Assembly (NCBI RefSeq): GCF_000789255.1
Contig: NZ_CP009552.1
Span: 1,612,001 to 1,676,000, forward strand
DNA from: Geoglobus acetivorans
Lineage (GTDB): Archaea > Halobacteriota > Archaeoglobi > Archaeoglobales > Archaeoglobaceae
Length of the DNA: 64,000 bases
Direction of reading: 5' to 3'
Part shown: in pieces, positions 1-9,200 of the stretch
How positions within the stretch are numbered: position 1 is the first letter of the stretch
How the letters are laid out: each line of letters opens with the position of its first letter
Program-made: the position numbers and the translations under genes
The notes under the pieces: generated by a model
What the model was told of the DNA's origin: nothing
What the model saw: the letters and a program-made list of their open reading frames with translations, nothing else
The model's database searches: none

Positions 1-105
1 ATTCCTGTAGTTCATGAGGTTGGCTATGAACCTCTCGCCAAACTCACCGTGATAGAATATTGTGAGCTTCAAATCAGATCTGAACTTTTTCTGCTCGGGT
101 TCCAT
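1..105 (-). CDS. DUF166-like protein, N-terminal fragment
   Basis: This is the first 35 codons of a gene that runs off the left edge. The peptide contains LTIFYHGEFGERFIANLMNY, which resembles the N-terminus of archaeal DUF166 (a thymidylate-synthase-like family of unproven function). A TATA-like stretch (TTATATATTTTTAA on the minus strand, about 122-135) lies roughly 25 bases before the ATG, so the transcript is probably leaderless. It follows rqcH on the same strand. The family call rests on about 30 residues and is tentative. Confidence 0.5.
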   Translation of the reverse strand, partial: MEPEQKKFRSDLKLTIFYHGEFGERFIANLMNYRN

Positions 106-147
106 GAGATTATGTTTATTAAAAATATATAATTCTGTTTTCCCGAA

Positions 148-2079
148 TTACTTAGGCTCGGCAATTCTTGATCTTCCGGGTGGGAGGAATTTTGCTATCT
201 CGTCTGGAGATGCAATTGCCCTCACAACGTGCTTTTCATCGTCTTTTGCCATTTCAACGAGTTTTCTTGCAAGGAGAGTCTGCATCTCGTTAACGCTCAG
301 ATCTCCAATCTCAAGAACCACATAATAGTCGCAGTTTTGCATAACTCCGTCAACTGGGCCGCCAAAAAGCCTGAGATTGCTCAAATCCACTCCTACTGCC
401 ATTTTAAGTTCTACGGTCGTGTAATTCCGCTTACCCTCTATGAAAAAGCTACCTTTTGGTAAATACTCTCCGGGTCTTGCCGCCTTTTTAACCTGTTCCG
501 GGCGAACATAGTATACCTCTCCGGCGTGCTTGCCCTCCTTCCAGAGAGCAGAGTAAATCGCTGCAAATTCTGCTGCCTCTTCTATGCTCTTTTCTCCAGC
601 ATCTTGGCCTTTCTTCAGTATCGTTGCAGCTCCTCCGGGCATTTCAGTGTGGAAGAAGAGGTCTCTGCTTTCAAGATGCTTAGAGACAATTTCCTCGTTC
701 ATATCGGCACTTCTTCCGCCTATGACCAGAAAACCCTCAGAGGTTATGTACCATCTGTACTTTTCGTACCATTCTCTTTTTCTTGCAATTCTTATTGACG
801 AAAGGATTCTCTTCTCTTCAAGGTTTTCAGCCTTTTTCATTTCATCTTCGGTTTTTTTCAGAGCTTTGGTAACTCCTTCAAGTTTTTCCCTGAATTTCTT
901 CGCTCTGCTGTAATACTCATCCGCAATCTCGTGGATCGACTTCCTCAACCACAGTCTTATGGTGTGCCCTTCCAGCTCAACGTCAACCGCATTTTCTTCA
1001 GGTATGAGGGCAACGATCTCTTTCAGCTTTCCATTCTTTTTCTGCTCTTCAACTATTTTCATAACTTCTTTCCAGCCCCTGCTCTCCACCGCTTTCCTGA
1101 ATGAGGAATGTATGGCTTCCATTTTCTGATAATTCTCGTATATGAGGTCTCCAATTCTCCTGAACTTTTCCATCTCCCTTTCAAATCTTTCTTTTGCTTC
1201 TTTCTGCTCTCTATATCTCCTTTCGAGTTTTTCAAGAACTTCGTTTCTTTTTTCCTGCTGTTCAACACTTTCAACGGTCTTGGATGAAAAGAAGTCATCT
1301 ATGGCCTTCCAGTACTCCTCGAAGTATTTTTTATCGTATTTATCGTAAGCGAGAAGCTCCACGGGCTGGTAATCCAGATATTTTCCCTCGTCAAGAACTA
1401 TGTGCGGCTTTATTTTCCCGGGCATGTAAATCTCATGCATCGCCCTGATTATCCTTCTGATTTCGTCATCCTCAAGCTCGTCGCTCTTCTTGGTTTTATC
1501 AACCCCCGCTCTCCTCAGAATCTCTTCGGCGTACAGCCCCCCAGTCCCGAGCCTCCGAGCAATCGTCCTAACGACCTCCCTCCCATCTATTATTTTCCTG
1601 AAATCCTCGACCTCCCTCACCTCCCTTGGACTCGGCCTGGGCTCTGGAAACGAGTATGTCGAGCCAATCTTTATCTCATGCTTTAAGGGCATTATAACTC
1701 TGAAATTCTCGTCTGCGAGAATAACGTTCCCCTTGCTGAAAAGCTCTGCAATGATGTGCTTTCTTTCCTCTCTCTGAAATGTCAGAACGACGACCCTGTC
1801 AAAATCGTGCTGTTTTATGTCCACAACTCTCGCATTGTCGAGGTGCTTTCTTAGGAGCATGGCAAAGGATGAAGGAAAGCGGGGACTCTCCTTTGGGAAA
1901 AGGGTTGGATGCACTCTGATTCCTGCCTGAATCGTGAGGTCCACTCTCTGTTTTCCCCTCAGCTTTATTCTGATTTCGTCAGGGGGGTAATGGTATATCT
2001 TGTCCACTCTTGCCCCGATCAGCATTTCTCTGATCTCCTCAATCACGATTGAAATGTCAAGAGATGACATTGAGCGCAT
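148..2079 (-). CDS. rqcH: RqcH/NFACT family ribosome-rescue factor
   Basis: RqcH (Rqc2/NEMF) binds stalled large ribosomal subunits and recruits tRNA-Ala to add C-terminal alanine tails. The protein has an NFACT-N domain at about 1-190 with the Asp-Arg pair (D94-R95 in HDFDRVVV) that is important in the family, charged coiled coils at about 270-440, and an NFACT-R (DUF814) domain at about 450-570 with SEGFLVIGGRSADMNEEIV and DLFFHTEMPGGAA. I chose the ATG at 2079 (MRSMSSLD) because a TATA-like CGTTAAAATC sits about 27 bases upstream; TTG at 2097 and ATG at 2070 are alternatives. The length of about 643 residues is normal for archaea. Confidence 0.9.
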   Translation of the reverse strand: MRSMSSLDISIVIEEIREMLIGARVDKIYHYPPDEIRIKLRGKQRVDLTIQAGIRVHPTLFPKESPRFPSSFAMLLRKHLDNARVVDIKQHDFDRVVVLTFQREERKHIIAELFSKGNVILADENFRVIMPLKHEIKIGSTYSFPEPRPSPREVREVEDFRKIIDGREVVRTIARRLGTGGLYAEEILRRAGVDKTKKSDELEDDEIRRIIRAMHEIYMPGKIKPHIVLDEGKYLDYQPVELLAYDKYDKKYFEEYWKAIDDFFSSKTVESVEQQEKRNEVLEKLERRYREQKEAKERFEREMEKFRRIGDLIYENYQKMEAIHSSFRKAVESRGWKEVMKIVEEQKKNGKLKEIVALIPEENAVDVELEGHTIRLWLRKSIHEIADEYYSRAKKFREKLEGVTKALKKTEDEMKKAENLEEKRILSSIRIARKREWYEKYRWYITSEGFLVIGGRSADMNEEIVSKHLESRDLFFHTEMPGGAATILKKGQDAGEKSIEEAAEFAAIYSALWKEGKHAGEVYYVRPEQVKKAARPGEYLPKGSFFIEGKRNYTTVELKMAVGVDLSNLRLFGGPVDGVMQNCDYYVVLEIGDLSVNEMQTLLARKLVEMAKDDEKHVVRAIASPDEIAKFLPPGRSRIAEPK

Positions 2080-2281
2080 GGGTGATGTTTCTGGCAACAG
2101 GATTTTAACGTTTCCAACAGGTGTTGCATTGCAGAATGTGGGGTGTGTATGAAAAATGCTGGTGATGAAGATTCGACCTTAAGCCACACGGTATCCACTT
2201 CATGCTCAGAGGAAGAGTCAAAATCCGGTACTCTCCATTTGTAATGGGGTGATTACCACCCCTGGCCTTCGCTGCACCGTT

Positions 2282-2731
2282 TCATCCCGACCTGCTGACC
2301 TCAACAACCCGCATCGTCTTTCCCTTAGGACATTCAAACGCCTCCCCCACTCCAATAATCTCAAGACTCTCGTCTTTTCCGATATTTGACGGGTTGCAGA
2401 TGTTGAAGAAACTGCACTCCACATTGCTGCAGTTGCCGTTGATTCTGATTACTGCCCCTTCAACAGCCATCTTGGAATCGACTGCCAAAAGCAGGGGAAG
2501 CTCCACAACCTCCACGGCAATCACACCATCATCGTGGAGCTGGCAGGGCTGAACCTCTCCGTTTCTCACACCCACGATTTTGTACTTCGAACCTATTCTC
2601 AGCTTTAAGCAGACTTTTTTCAGTCTGCACTGCTCACACTCCTGTGATCCTCCAACAAATGTGAATTCTATACCGGTAATCGCCCAATCTTTACCGCATA
2701 GAGTTACTATTTTATTAACCTCATTTTCCAT
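2282..2731 (-). CDS. UPF0179 family protein
   Basis: This 149-residue protein matches the archaeal UPF0179 family, whose function is unknown. It has cysteine pairs at CEQCRLKKVC and NCSNVECSFFNIC plus a further cysteine in FECPKG, suggesting metal or Fe-S binding. A Shine-Dalgarno AGGTGA lies six bases before the ATG. It is divergent from the regulator at 2791 and upstream of rqcH on the same strand, 200 bases away. Confidence 0.85.
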   Translation of the reverse strand: MENEVNKIVTLCGKDWAITGIEFTFVGGSQECEQCRLKKVCLKLRIGSKYKIVGVRNGEVQPCQLHDDGVIAVEVVELPLLLAVDSKMAVEGAVIRINGNCSNVECSFFNICNPSNIGKDESLEIIGVGEAFECPKGKTMRVVEVSRSG

Positions 2732-2790
2732 GATTTTTCACCTTTCTTAATTTCTCTCGCAAACAATATTTAAGCTTTGACTAATTAGAG

Positions 2791-3714
2791 ATGATGTTCG
2801 AGGAAATGGTTGTTAAAATTCTAAAAGAGAGAAAATTCGACGGTGCGCTGCAAACCGAGCTTGTTGAAATCACCGGAGCGTCAAAATCCAGAATTTCTGA
2901 AATTCTGACAAAACTGGAAAAAGAGGGCAGAATAGCTCGAAAAAAAGAAACGGGTAAAAACTACCGGGTGTGGTTGAGGGAATACTCGGAAAGCAGAATA
3001 AAGGTGGGCATTTTGAGGGCTACAGAATACGTGAAGCTGATCAGCGCGGGGGATTGCGAATTCATCGTGTACAGTAACGCTCTTGAGCTAACCAGAGACC
3101 TTGCCCTCGGAAGGATAGAATTTGCTGCCTCCCCTATTGTAACCCAGGTGATGCTAGGAATCACAATGAAGAGCTTTAAGATTACGGGAATTGTTGCCGA
3201 AAATGGAAGCGGAGTTGTTTTTGGAGATAAGACCAATGGTGTTTTTGCAACGACTGAGATGTCTGCGATGGAGATGAATTTAAGGGCTATAAGGAACAGG
3301 CTGGGCGTGAGGGAGTTCAAATACTGCGATTCTGCAGAATGTCTGATCTCGAGTCTTGAGAGTGTAAACGGCTCTGCAATATGGGAACCGTATTTCACGA
3401 TTGCTGAGAGAGACAAGATTCCGTTCAGTGAGATGGCAGGAGATTTTCCATGCTGTTCTCTTGCCGTAAACCTGTCTTTTCTGAAGGAAAGCGAAGATGA
3501 TGTGGAGAGGTTCATCAGGAATTCCCGGAAAGCAGTTTCGGATTATGAAAAGGCCTCAAAAGTACTTGGATTTGATGAAGATGTTGTAAAAAAGACAGTT
3601 AAAAGCTACAAGTTCAATCCGGATTATTCGGTCGAGGAAATAGGCAGAATTATCGGAAAATCCGGATTTGAAATCTCGAAAAAGAGTCTTGAAAGTGTTT
3701 TCATTGAAATTTAG
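2791..3714 (+). CDS. winged-helix regulator with binding-protein-like effector domain
   Basis: The first 65 residues form a winged helix (ELVEITGASKSRISEILTKL is the recognition region). The rest, about 70-300, resembles a NitT/TauT-type periplasmic-binding fold (KVGILRATEY, FAASPIVTQVMLG, SAIWEPYFTIAE) but has no signal peptide, so it should be a cytoplasmic ligand-sensing domain. Its ligand is not evident. A TATA box (ATATTTAAG, about 2767-2775) lies near -25 of the first ATG, and the palindrome CTAATTAG lies between TATA and start, a possible autoregulatory site. Its 3' end overlaps convergent pyrE by 14 bases. Confidence 0.65.
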   Translation: MMFEEMVVKILKERKFDGALQTELVEITGASKSRISEILTKLEKEGRIARKKETGKNYRVWLREYSESRIKVGILRATEYVKLISAGDCEFIVYSNALELTRDLALGRIEFAASPIVTQVMLGITMKSFKITGIVAENGSGVVFGDKTNGVFATTEMSAMEMNLRAIRNRLGVREFKYCDSAECLISSLESVNGSAIWEPYFTIAERDKIPFSEMAGDFPCCSLAVNLSFLKESEDDVERFIRNSRKAVSDYEKASKVLGFDEDVVKKTVKSYKFNPDYSVEEIGRIIGKSGFEISKKSLESVFIEI

Positions 3715-4210
3715 ATTGGGACAGGATGTCCGAGAGCCTCAGCAGAGATACCGGAGTTAGGTCGCTTTCCTCCCTGTCAACAACAGCAATGACCCTCACA
3801 ACTTTACCACCAGCTTTTTCTACCCTCTCCACCACGCTTTTTGCCGATTTTCCTGTTGTTATGACGTCCTCAACAACGACGATCCTGTCCCCCCTATCAA
3901 TGTCCCCGATGAATTCCTCCTGGGTTCCGTACTCCTTTTTCTTTTTTCTGAAAATAACAAGGGGTTTTTTTGTTTTGAGAGACAACGCCACTGCCAGAGG
4001 CACTCCTCCAAGTTCGATACAGGCAATTCTGTCAAAATCCACAGATTTGAGTTTTTCGGCCATCATTCCGGCGACGGTCTCAAGAATCTCCGGGTTGGTA
4101 ACTGCCAGCTTTATGTCTATGTAAACGCTGCTCTTCTTTCCGGAAGAGAGAACGAATTCACCATATTTTATGGCTCCGGAATCCACGAGCATGTTCAGGA
4201 GGTCCGGCAT
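3701..4210 (-). CDS. pyrE: orotate phosphoribosyltransferase
   Basis: PyrE joins orotate and PRPP to form OMP in pyrimidine synthesis. The 169-residue protein has the N-terminal MLVDSGAIKYGEFVLSSGKK segment and the PRPP-binding motif RIVVVEDVITTGKSA at about 110-125. A TATA box (CTTAAAAAC on the minus strand, 4232-4240) is 22-30 bases before the ATG, indicating a leaderless mRNA. The last codons overlap the 3' end of the convergent regulator gene. Confidence 0.93.
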   Translation of the reverse strand: MPDLLNMLVDSGAIKYGEFVLSSGKKSSVYIDIKLAVTNPEILETVAGMMAEKLKSVDFDRIACIELGGVPLAVALSLKTKKPLVIFRKKKKEYGTQEEFIGDIDRGDRIVVVEDVITTGKSAKSVVERVEKAGGKVVRVIAVVDREESDLTPVSLLRLSDILSQSKFQ

Positions 4211-4326
4211 CAGGTATATGAACTGAGCTTTGTTTTTAAGCCCTTCGTAGAAGTTCAGTCTCCTGCCCGGAAATCAGCGCGTTCTTAGTTGCACAAGAAC
4301 AAAAATTAAAGAGGTTGTGCTGCTGA

Positions 4327-5763
4327 TCAATCCGGAACGTTGAGGCCTATTGTTCTTCTGTACCGCATTCCCGGAAACCTGATTTTTTCCAGTTCTCCGT
4401 AAGCTTTCCTTCTTGCCTCTTCAACGCTGTCTCCCATGGCAGTGAGTGTTAAAACCCTCCCTCCTGTAGTCTCGAATCCTCCATCTGCTTTTGCTATTCC
4501 GTTTGCATATATGTGTGCCTGGCTGACTTCTTCGATGCCGGCAATCGGCTGATTGGTGTAGTGGTCTCCAGGATAACCGGGTTTAAACCCTTCTCTGCCC
4601 ACCATGGCGCCTGAGACTGCACACACAGCAACTGCATGTTTTTCGCTGAATTTCACCTCAACCTCATTCAGTCCTCCTTCGATAACTGCCCAAGAGAGTT
4701 CGAGAATGTCGCTCTCAAGCCTTGGAAGCTTCGCTTCAGCCCCGGGATCACAATCTCTTACGTTTATTTCTAAAACTTTTGGAACAGACTCTCCATCCTT
4801 TTCCACGAGCATTATAACCGGGTAGAGGACGCCCCTGAACTCCTTGCCTTCAAGCTCTCTGAACTTCTTTATTATTGGCTCGACAACTGTATCCATAATT
4901 TTGGTTTCAATCTCTTCGTTTACAGCCGGGTGTGGTGAGACGGCCCCCATTCCTCCCGTGTTGGGGTTCAGCAGTTCTCCTCTCTCAGACAATGACCTTG
5001 CATCGTCTTCGGTGATGTACTTGCCGAAGTATCCCATGTAGAACTTCCTCATTCCCTGCAAGTCTTCGGGGTCGAACGCTCTCTTGTAATCCTTGGCATG
5101 ACCGAAAGGAATTGCATGCCTGCCATCACTCAAGGCCGTGAACGCAACCTCTATCCCGTAAAGTCTCTCTTCAATCTCGATTCTGTCTCCGGCTTTGCCA
5201 AATCTCTTCTTGACCATTATCTCGTCCACTGCGGTTAGGGCTTCACTTAGAGAATCACAGACAAAAACGCCCTTTCCTGCGGCAAGCCCGTCTGCTTTCA
5301 CGACGAGATTTTTCTCAGGATTGTTTGCGTAATAATCGCGAACAAAACTTTTTGCCTCATCTGGGTCATCAAAATTCCAGTATTCTGGTATGGAGACACC
5401 GATCTTTTTCATGAAGTCTTTCGCCCAGCACTTGCTTGCTTCAAGAACAGTGGCCTCCTTTCTCGGACCTACTGCAGGAATGCCCTCTTCCTCGAGCCTG
5501 TCAACAAGACCGAGGCTCAGCGGCTCTTCCGGACCGATGTATGCAATATCGATTTCATTTTTCTTTGCAAACCTTACAATATCCTCTATCGCTCTGATTG
5601 AAGGTATTCTTTTCCCATCAAGCTCTGCAATGGTGCATTTTTCGAATAACAGAGAACCTCCATTTCCGGGAGCCACAAAAACCCTGCTGACATTCTTGCT
5701 TCTCGAAAAAGCGTGAGCTATCGCGTTTCCCCTTCCTCCAGCATCAACCACAAGAACCTTCAT
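4327..5763 (-). CDS. purD: phosphoribosylamine-glycine ligase
   Basis: PurD is the ATP-grasp ligase making GAR, the second step of purine synthesis. It starts MKVLVVDAGGRGNAIAHAFS and contains KADGLAAGKGVFVC, NPNTGGMGAVSPHP and VLEINVRDCDPGAEAKLPRL, the last being a variant of the usual NVRFGDPE motif. I start at ATG 5763 rather than GTG 5766 because a TATA-like TTTATTTA stretch lies about 25 bases upstream. The length of 478 residues is slightly above the bacterial norm. It is divergent from the exchanger gene. Confidence 0.93.
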   Translation of the reverse strand: MKVLVVDAGGRGNAIAHAFSRSKNVSRVFVAPGNGGSLLFEKCTIAELDGKRIPSIRAIEDIVRFAKKNEIDIAYIGPEEPLSLGLVDRLEEEGIPAVGPRKEATVLEASKCWAKDFMKKIGVSIPEYWNFDDPDEAKSFVRDYYANNPEKNLVVKADGLAAGKGVFVCDSLSEALTAVDEIMVKKRFGKAGDRIEIEERLYGIEVAFTALSDGRHAIPFGHAKDYKRAFDPEDLQGMRKFYMGYFGKYITEDDARSLSERGELLNPNTGGMGAVSPHPAVNEEIETKIMDTVVEPIIKKFRELEGKEFRGVLYPVIMLVEKDGESVPKVLEINVRDCDPGAEAKLPRLESDILELSWAVIEGGLNEVEVKFSEKHAVAVCAVSGAMVGREGFKPGYPGDHYTNQPIAGIEEVSQAHIYANGIAKADGGFETTGGRVLTLTAMGDSVEEARRKAYGELEKIRFPGMRYRRTIGLNVPD

Positions 5764-5835
5764 CACTGGAAGTATGGAAACAGTAAATAAATTTTTCAGG
5801 ATATCTTTTTAAGCCCACTACAGAACCTGTTGGCA

Positions 5836-7032
5836 ATGCTTTACCGGAACTCTATGAAGCACAGAGTCCAGATTGCGCTGGCATTCGCATTAACGTTCCC
5901 GTGGCTCGTGTCATTCTTCTTGAAAATTCAATATCCTCCTCACATAGAGGCGTTTCTTTCAGGTCTTGCGGTTTTGGGTTCGGCTTTCCTGCTTTCGTGG
6001 GCTGCAGAAACTGCTGAAATGGATGTTCCGAGAAGTGTCAGCCTTGCTGCAGTGGCTCTCCTTGCGGTTTTGCCAGAGTATGCGGTTGACGGCTATTTTG
6101 CCTGGATGGCTGGAAAGGTTGGAGGCGATTACATTCATTACGCCACTGCCAACATGACCGGAGCCAACAGACTGCTCATAGGTGTTGGCTGGAGTGCTGT
6201 GATGCTGCTTGCAATGCTGAAAACAAAACGGAAGGAGATTGAGCTTGACAGGGGCCTCAATCTCGAGATCTTCTTCCTGTTTCTCGCATCAATCTATGCA
6301 TTCATACTGCCCCTGAAGGGCAGTATTTCTGTATTTGACAGTGTGGTCTTTGTTTCGCTGTATGCTGCTTATGCTTACTTAACTACAAAATCAGAAAGGG
6401 AAGAATTTGAACCGGAAGGCGTTCCGGAGTACCTCTGCAATTTACCCACACACAGAAGAAGGGCCAATGTCCTTTTTTATATGTTTTATTCCGGATTCAT
6501 GATTTTCATAAGTGTTGAGGCGTTCAGTGAGGGTTTGCTCGGCACCGCTGAGATGTTTGGTATTGATAGCTTCCTCATGGTCCAGTGGCTTGCACCGCTG
6601 GCGAGCGAGGCGCCCGAATTCATTGTGGCCCTGTATCTCGTGAGAAAACTCAGAACCTCTGCCGGATTCAACGCCCTGATTTCATCGAAAGTGAATCAGT
6701 GGACTCTGCTGATAGGAACCATAGCGGTGATATTCAGCATCTCCTCCATGCGCCTTGCAGCACTGCCTCTTGATGCCAGACAGTCTGAAGAGGTTCTGCT
6801 TACGGCTGCACAGTCCGTGTTTGCCCTTGCTGTAATAATGGATCGGAGGGTTAACGTTTATGAGGCTGTTGCTCTGCTTGCACTCTTTCTGATACAGTTT
6901 GCACTGCCCTCTGTGCATGCAAGAATAATTCTGAGCATCGCATACATGGCTCTGGCGGTCCCATTTCTGGTACTGCACAGAAAGAGTGTTGTTGAATCTG
7001 CCAGATATGTCAGAAGTTTAGCGAAGCGTTAG
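5836..7032 (+). CDS. sodium/calcium exchanger family membrane protein
   Basis: This is a membrane protein of about 398 residues with roughly ten hydrophobic segments. Two regions look like the alpha repeats of the CaCA superfamily: AVLPEYAVDGYFAW with ATANMTGANRLLIG near the N-terminus, and LAPLASEAPEFIVALYLV with ISSKVNQWTLLIG in the second half. It probably exchanges Na+ or H+ for Ca2+ or another cation. TATA (CTTTTTAAG, about 5808-5816) is near -25 of ATG 5836, favouring that start over TTG 5830. Its last 23 bases overlap convergent speB. Confidence 0.8.
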   Translation: MLYRNSMKHRVQIALAFALTFPWLVSFFLKIQYPPHIEAFLSGLAVLGSAFLLSWAAETAEMDVPRSVSLAAVALLAVLPEYAVDGYFAWMAGKVGGDYIHYATANMTGANRLLIGVGWSAVMLLAMLKTKRKEIELDRGLNLEIFFLFLASIYAFILPLKGSISVFDSVVFVSLYAAYAYLTTKSEREEFEPEGVPEYLCNLPTHRRRANVLFYMFYSGFMIFISVEAFSEGLLGTAEMFGIDSFLMVQWLAPLASEAPEFIVALYLVRKLRTSAGFNALISSKVNQWTLLIGTIAVIFSISSMRLAALPLDARQSEEVLLTAAQSVFALAVIMDRRVNVYEAVALLALFLIQFALPSVHARIILSIAYMALAVPFLVLHRKSVVESARYVRSLAKR

Positions 7033-7840
7033 CGGCTATGAACTCATTTACGAACTTGGCTGCCAGGGTCTGGGTTACCTTGTTCAGGTCCGGCACCACC
7101 TCAACGACGTCAAAGGCGATAACCCTGTCAGCAATTTCATCCAGCACCTTCACGAGGTCATACGGGTGCAGTCCGAATGGCTCCGGAGTGGAAACTCCTG
7201 GAGCAAAAGCAGGGTCAAAAGCGTCCAGGTCAACTGAGAGATATATCCTGTCCTTTGACTCTATGGAATCGAGGAGGTCGTCGAATCCGTATTCGAGCAA
7301 ATCCCATGAATAATACACCTCAATGCCTGAATTTTCAGCAAATTCTCTCTCTTCTTTGGTTCCACTCCTGACTCCTGCTATTATTACTTCATCTGCAACT
7401 TCCAGTATCCGTCTGGACGTGCATGCGTGGTTGTATGGATTGCTGTCAAAACCCTCTCTCAAGTCGAAGTGGGCATCGAAAACAAGGTATGTGAAATCCT
7501 CGAGATTTCTGGCGACCATGTAACTCACTGAGTGTTCTCCACCCAGTACGACGGGAATTCCAACAACATCCTCCATGAATTTTGAAACCCTCTCGGAGAC
7601 CTCTTCAAAACTCCCGTCACAGTTGATGTTTCCCCCATCTGCTATCCTTGCAAAGTCGAGATTGTAGTCAAAATAAAGAGAGTAGCTCTCAAGGTTCCAG
7701 CTTGCCTCCCTTATGGCTGTGGGAGCAAATCTCGATCCTGGCTTGAATGATTGCGTAGCATCATAGGGAATTCCAAAAATAATATAGTCTGCATCGCTAA
7801 CAGAAGAATTGGAAGTGGCAAAAAAACTGTCTATGTGCAT
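7010..7840 (-). CDS. speB: agmatinase / arginase-family ureohydrolase
   Basis: The Mn-binding ureohydrolase motifs are present: GGEHSVSY, FDAHFDLR and SVDLDAFDPAFAPG. Within the family the length (276) and sequence favour agmatinase, which turns agmatine into putrescine and urea. It lies 4 bases after the aIF5A stop codon on the same strand. Agmatine and polyamines feed hypusine formation on aIF5A, so the pairing makes functional sense. Confidence 0.88.
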   Translation of the reverse strand: MHIDSFFATSNSSVSDADYIIFGIPYDATQSFKPGSRFAPTAIREASWNLESYSLYFDYNLDFARIADGGNINCDGSFEEVSERVSKFMEDVVGIPVVLGGEHSVSYMVARNLEDFTYLVFDAHFDLREGFDSNPYNHACTSRRILEVADEVIIAGVRSGTKEEREFAENSGIEVYYSWDLLEYGFDDLLDSIESKDRIYLSVDLDAFDPAFAPGVSTPEPFGLHPYDLVKVLDEIADRVIAFDVVEVVPDLNKVTQTLAAKFVNEFIAANASLNF

Positions 7841-7844
7841 AGAA

Positions 7845-8228
7845 TTACTTCTCCGCTATCTTCCTCTTTCCGAGAGATTCTATGTACACGATTTCGTTAC
7901 CTGGCTGAACCTTATCTGCCACCTCATCTCCAAACTCAAGCTCGAAAGTCTCATACGTCTCGAGGTCCATCAGCTGAGCAATATTGCCTGAGACGCTTAT
8001 TACCTGAGCCCTTTTTCTCTCCACGATCGGGATGTATGTCTTCGCTGTAACCGGCTGAACGATGCTTCTCTTCTGCCTGTCAAAAATGCCGATGGCGTCA
8101 ATTCTCGCCTTCGCAGCTCCATGCTTTCCCGGTTTGCTGACCGAGATGCTGAGAATTTCACATGGTTCATCGTCGATTACGACATAACCTCCCTCTCTAA
8201 GCTGTCTGACTTCTGCCTGCTGTTTCAT
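7845..8228 (-). CDS. eif5a: translation factor aIF5A
   Basis: aIF5A helps peptide-bond formation at difficult sequences and carries hypusine or deoxyhypusine. The modified lysine is K35 in the loop [10 protein letters not shown] of the N-terminal SH3-like domain; an OB fold follows. I chose ATG 8228 because GGAGGT lies seven bases upstream; ATG 8234 would place the Shine-Dalgarno immediately against the start. The length of 127 residues is typical. It forms an operon with speB. Confidence 0.95.
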   Translation of the reverse strand: MKQQAEVRQLREGGYVVIDDEPCEILSISVSKPGKHGAAKARIDAIGIFDRQKRSIVQPVTAKTYIPIVERKRAQVISVSGNIAQLMDLETYETFELEFGDEVADKVQPGNEIVYIESLGKRKIAEK

Positions 8229-8431
8229 GAGCATTACCTCCAGAGTTTTTGAAGGTATTGAATCTGATGCAATTTAAATTTTTTCCATCAGCACACGTGT
8301 GTGAATCAGTCTGGCAGAACCCTGCAATTGTCTCTGTCTCTAACATGGGAAAAATCGAGAAAAAGCTTCGCAGTATAAAATCTTATAAAAACAGGAAAAT
8401 TTTAAATATTTTTGAATCGATTATTTTGTGG

Positions 8432-8845
8432 ATGACAGATGGAAAGCAAAAGACTGAACTGACAAGACTAAGCTCGGTGATCCTTGCTGTCGGAGTTCTG
8501 CTCATAGGCATTGCCGCAATAGGGTTCTACTTAGAGATTAAGAAGAGCATGGAAAGGGGTGGTGGGATTCAGGAACCTCTCTGGGCGAGGTGTGTTGAAA
8601 ACGCCATAATAATCACCGCAAGAGAGGATCTGAGCGACGTCGTGGTGAGCGCTAAGGGAGAGGAGCTGTGCAGGTTTGACAGAATTGTTAAGGGCAGCGA
8701 GGAGGTCTGTTACCTTGACGGAACCACTCTGAATGAAACGAGGGTTTTCGTGGTTAAGGCCGGAGACGTGAAGAAGGCCGTGGTGTGCTACCAGCCCGTT
8801 AAGCCCGTTCCTGCAGGAACCCCCGTGCCGGTGGGAGGTGGTTAG
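8432..8845 (+). CDS. small membrane-anchored protein, unknown
   Basis: The protein has 137 residues with one transmembrane helix (SSVILAVGVLLIGIAAIGFY, about 14-33). An extracytoplasmic domain of about 90 residues with three cysteines follows, and the tail is Pro/Gly-rich (PVPAGTPVPVGGG). A longer reading frame exists, but TATA-like TTTAAATATT at about 8401-8410 puts the start at ATG 8432. It abuts the next gene without a gap. I do not recognise the family. Confidence 0.6.
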   Translation: MTDGKQKTELTRLSSVILAVGVLLIGIAAIGFYLEIKKSMERGGGIQEPLWARCVENAIIITAREDLSDVVVSAKGEELCRFDRIVKGSEEVCYLDGTTLNETRVFVVKAGDVKKAVVCYQPVKPVPAGTPVPVGGG

Positions 8846-9109
8846 ATGGTATCCTTCGGAGCTAACGAGATGATAATAGTCCTGTTCGTGGTATTCATAA
8901 TTGTCCTGCTGCTGTCAGTGTTGAATCCAGCGAAGAGCCTTGAAGAGGGCAGAAGAAACAGGGTAAAGGACTTAATCGTCGTTGGGCTCATCCTGTGGTT
9001 TTCTCCATCTGCAAAAATCGCAGGCATGGTGATCTTCCTCTACGGCTTCGGAATACTGCTTTACGAGAAGTACCAGGAGGGGAAGAGGGAGGTCTTAAAT
9101 TCGACATAA
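8846..9109 (+). CDS. small two-helix membrane protein, unknown
   Basis: This 87-residue protein has two or three hydrophobic helices (MIIVLFVVFIIVLLLSVL and the IAGMVIFLYGFGILLY region) separated by a charged stretch, KSLEEGRRNRVKD. Its ATG follows the stop of the preceding gene directly, so the two are probably translationally coupled and may form a complex. No family was recognised. Confidence 0.6.
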   Translation: MVSFGANEMIIVLFVVFIIVLLLSVLNPAKSLEEGRRNRVKDLIVVGLILWFSPSAKIAGMVIFLYGFGILLYEKYQEGKREVLNST

Positions 9110-9200
9110 TCTTAAAAATATTTTGAGGATATTGGATTATATCTATTGAAAATCAAACAGAAAGTTTAAAATAGTAACAATAATCTAAAAAGTAGAGTAT

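Noticed and set aside
2160-2215. Possible C/D box RNA (GTGATGA motif between UPF0179 and rqcH)
   Set aside because: No D box CTGA at proper spacing and no internal D'/C' pair.
4283-4302. GTTCTT/AAGAAC inverted repeat as a purD terminator
   Set aside because: On the purD strand the T-rich run precedes rather than follows the short stem, so termination is not well supported.
8249-8431. Longer N-terminus of the small membrane protein
   Set aside because: The promoter TATA lies inside this stretch, so it is not transcribed from that promoter.
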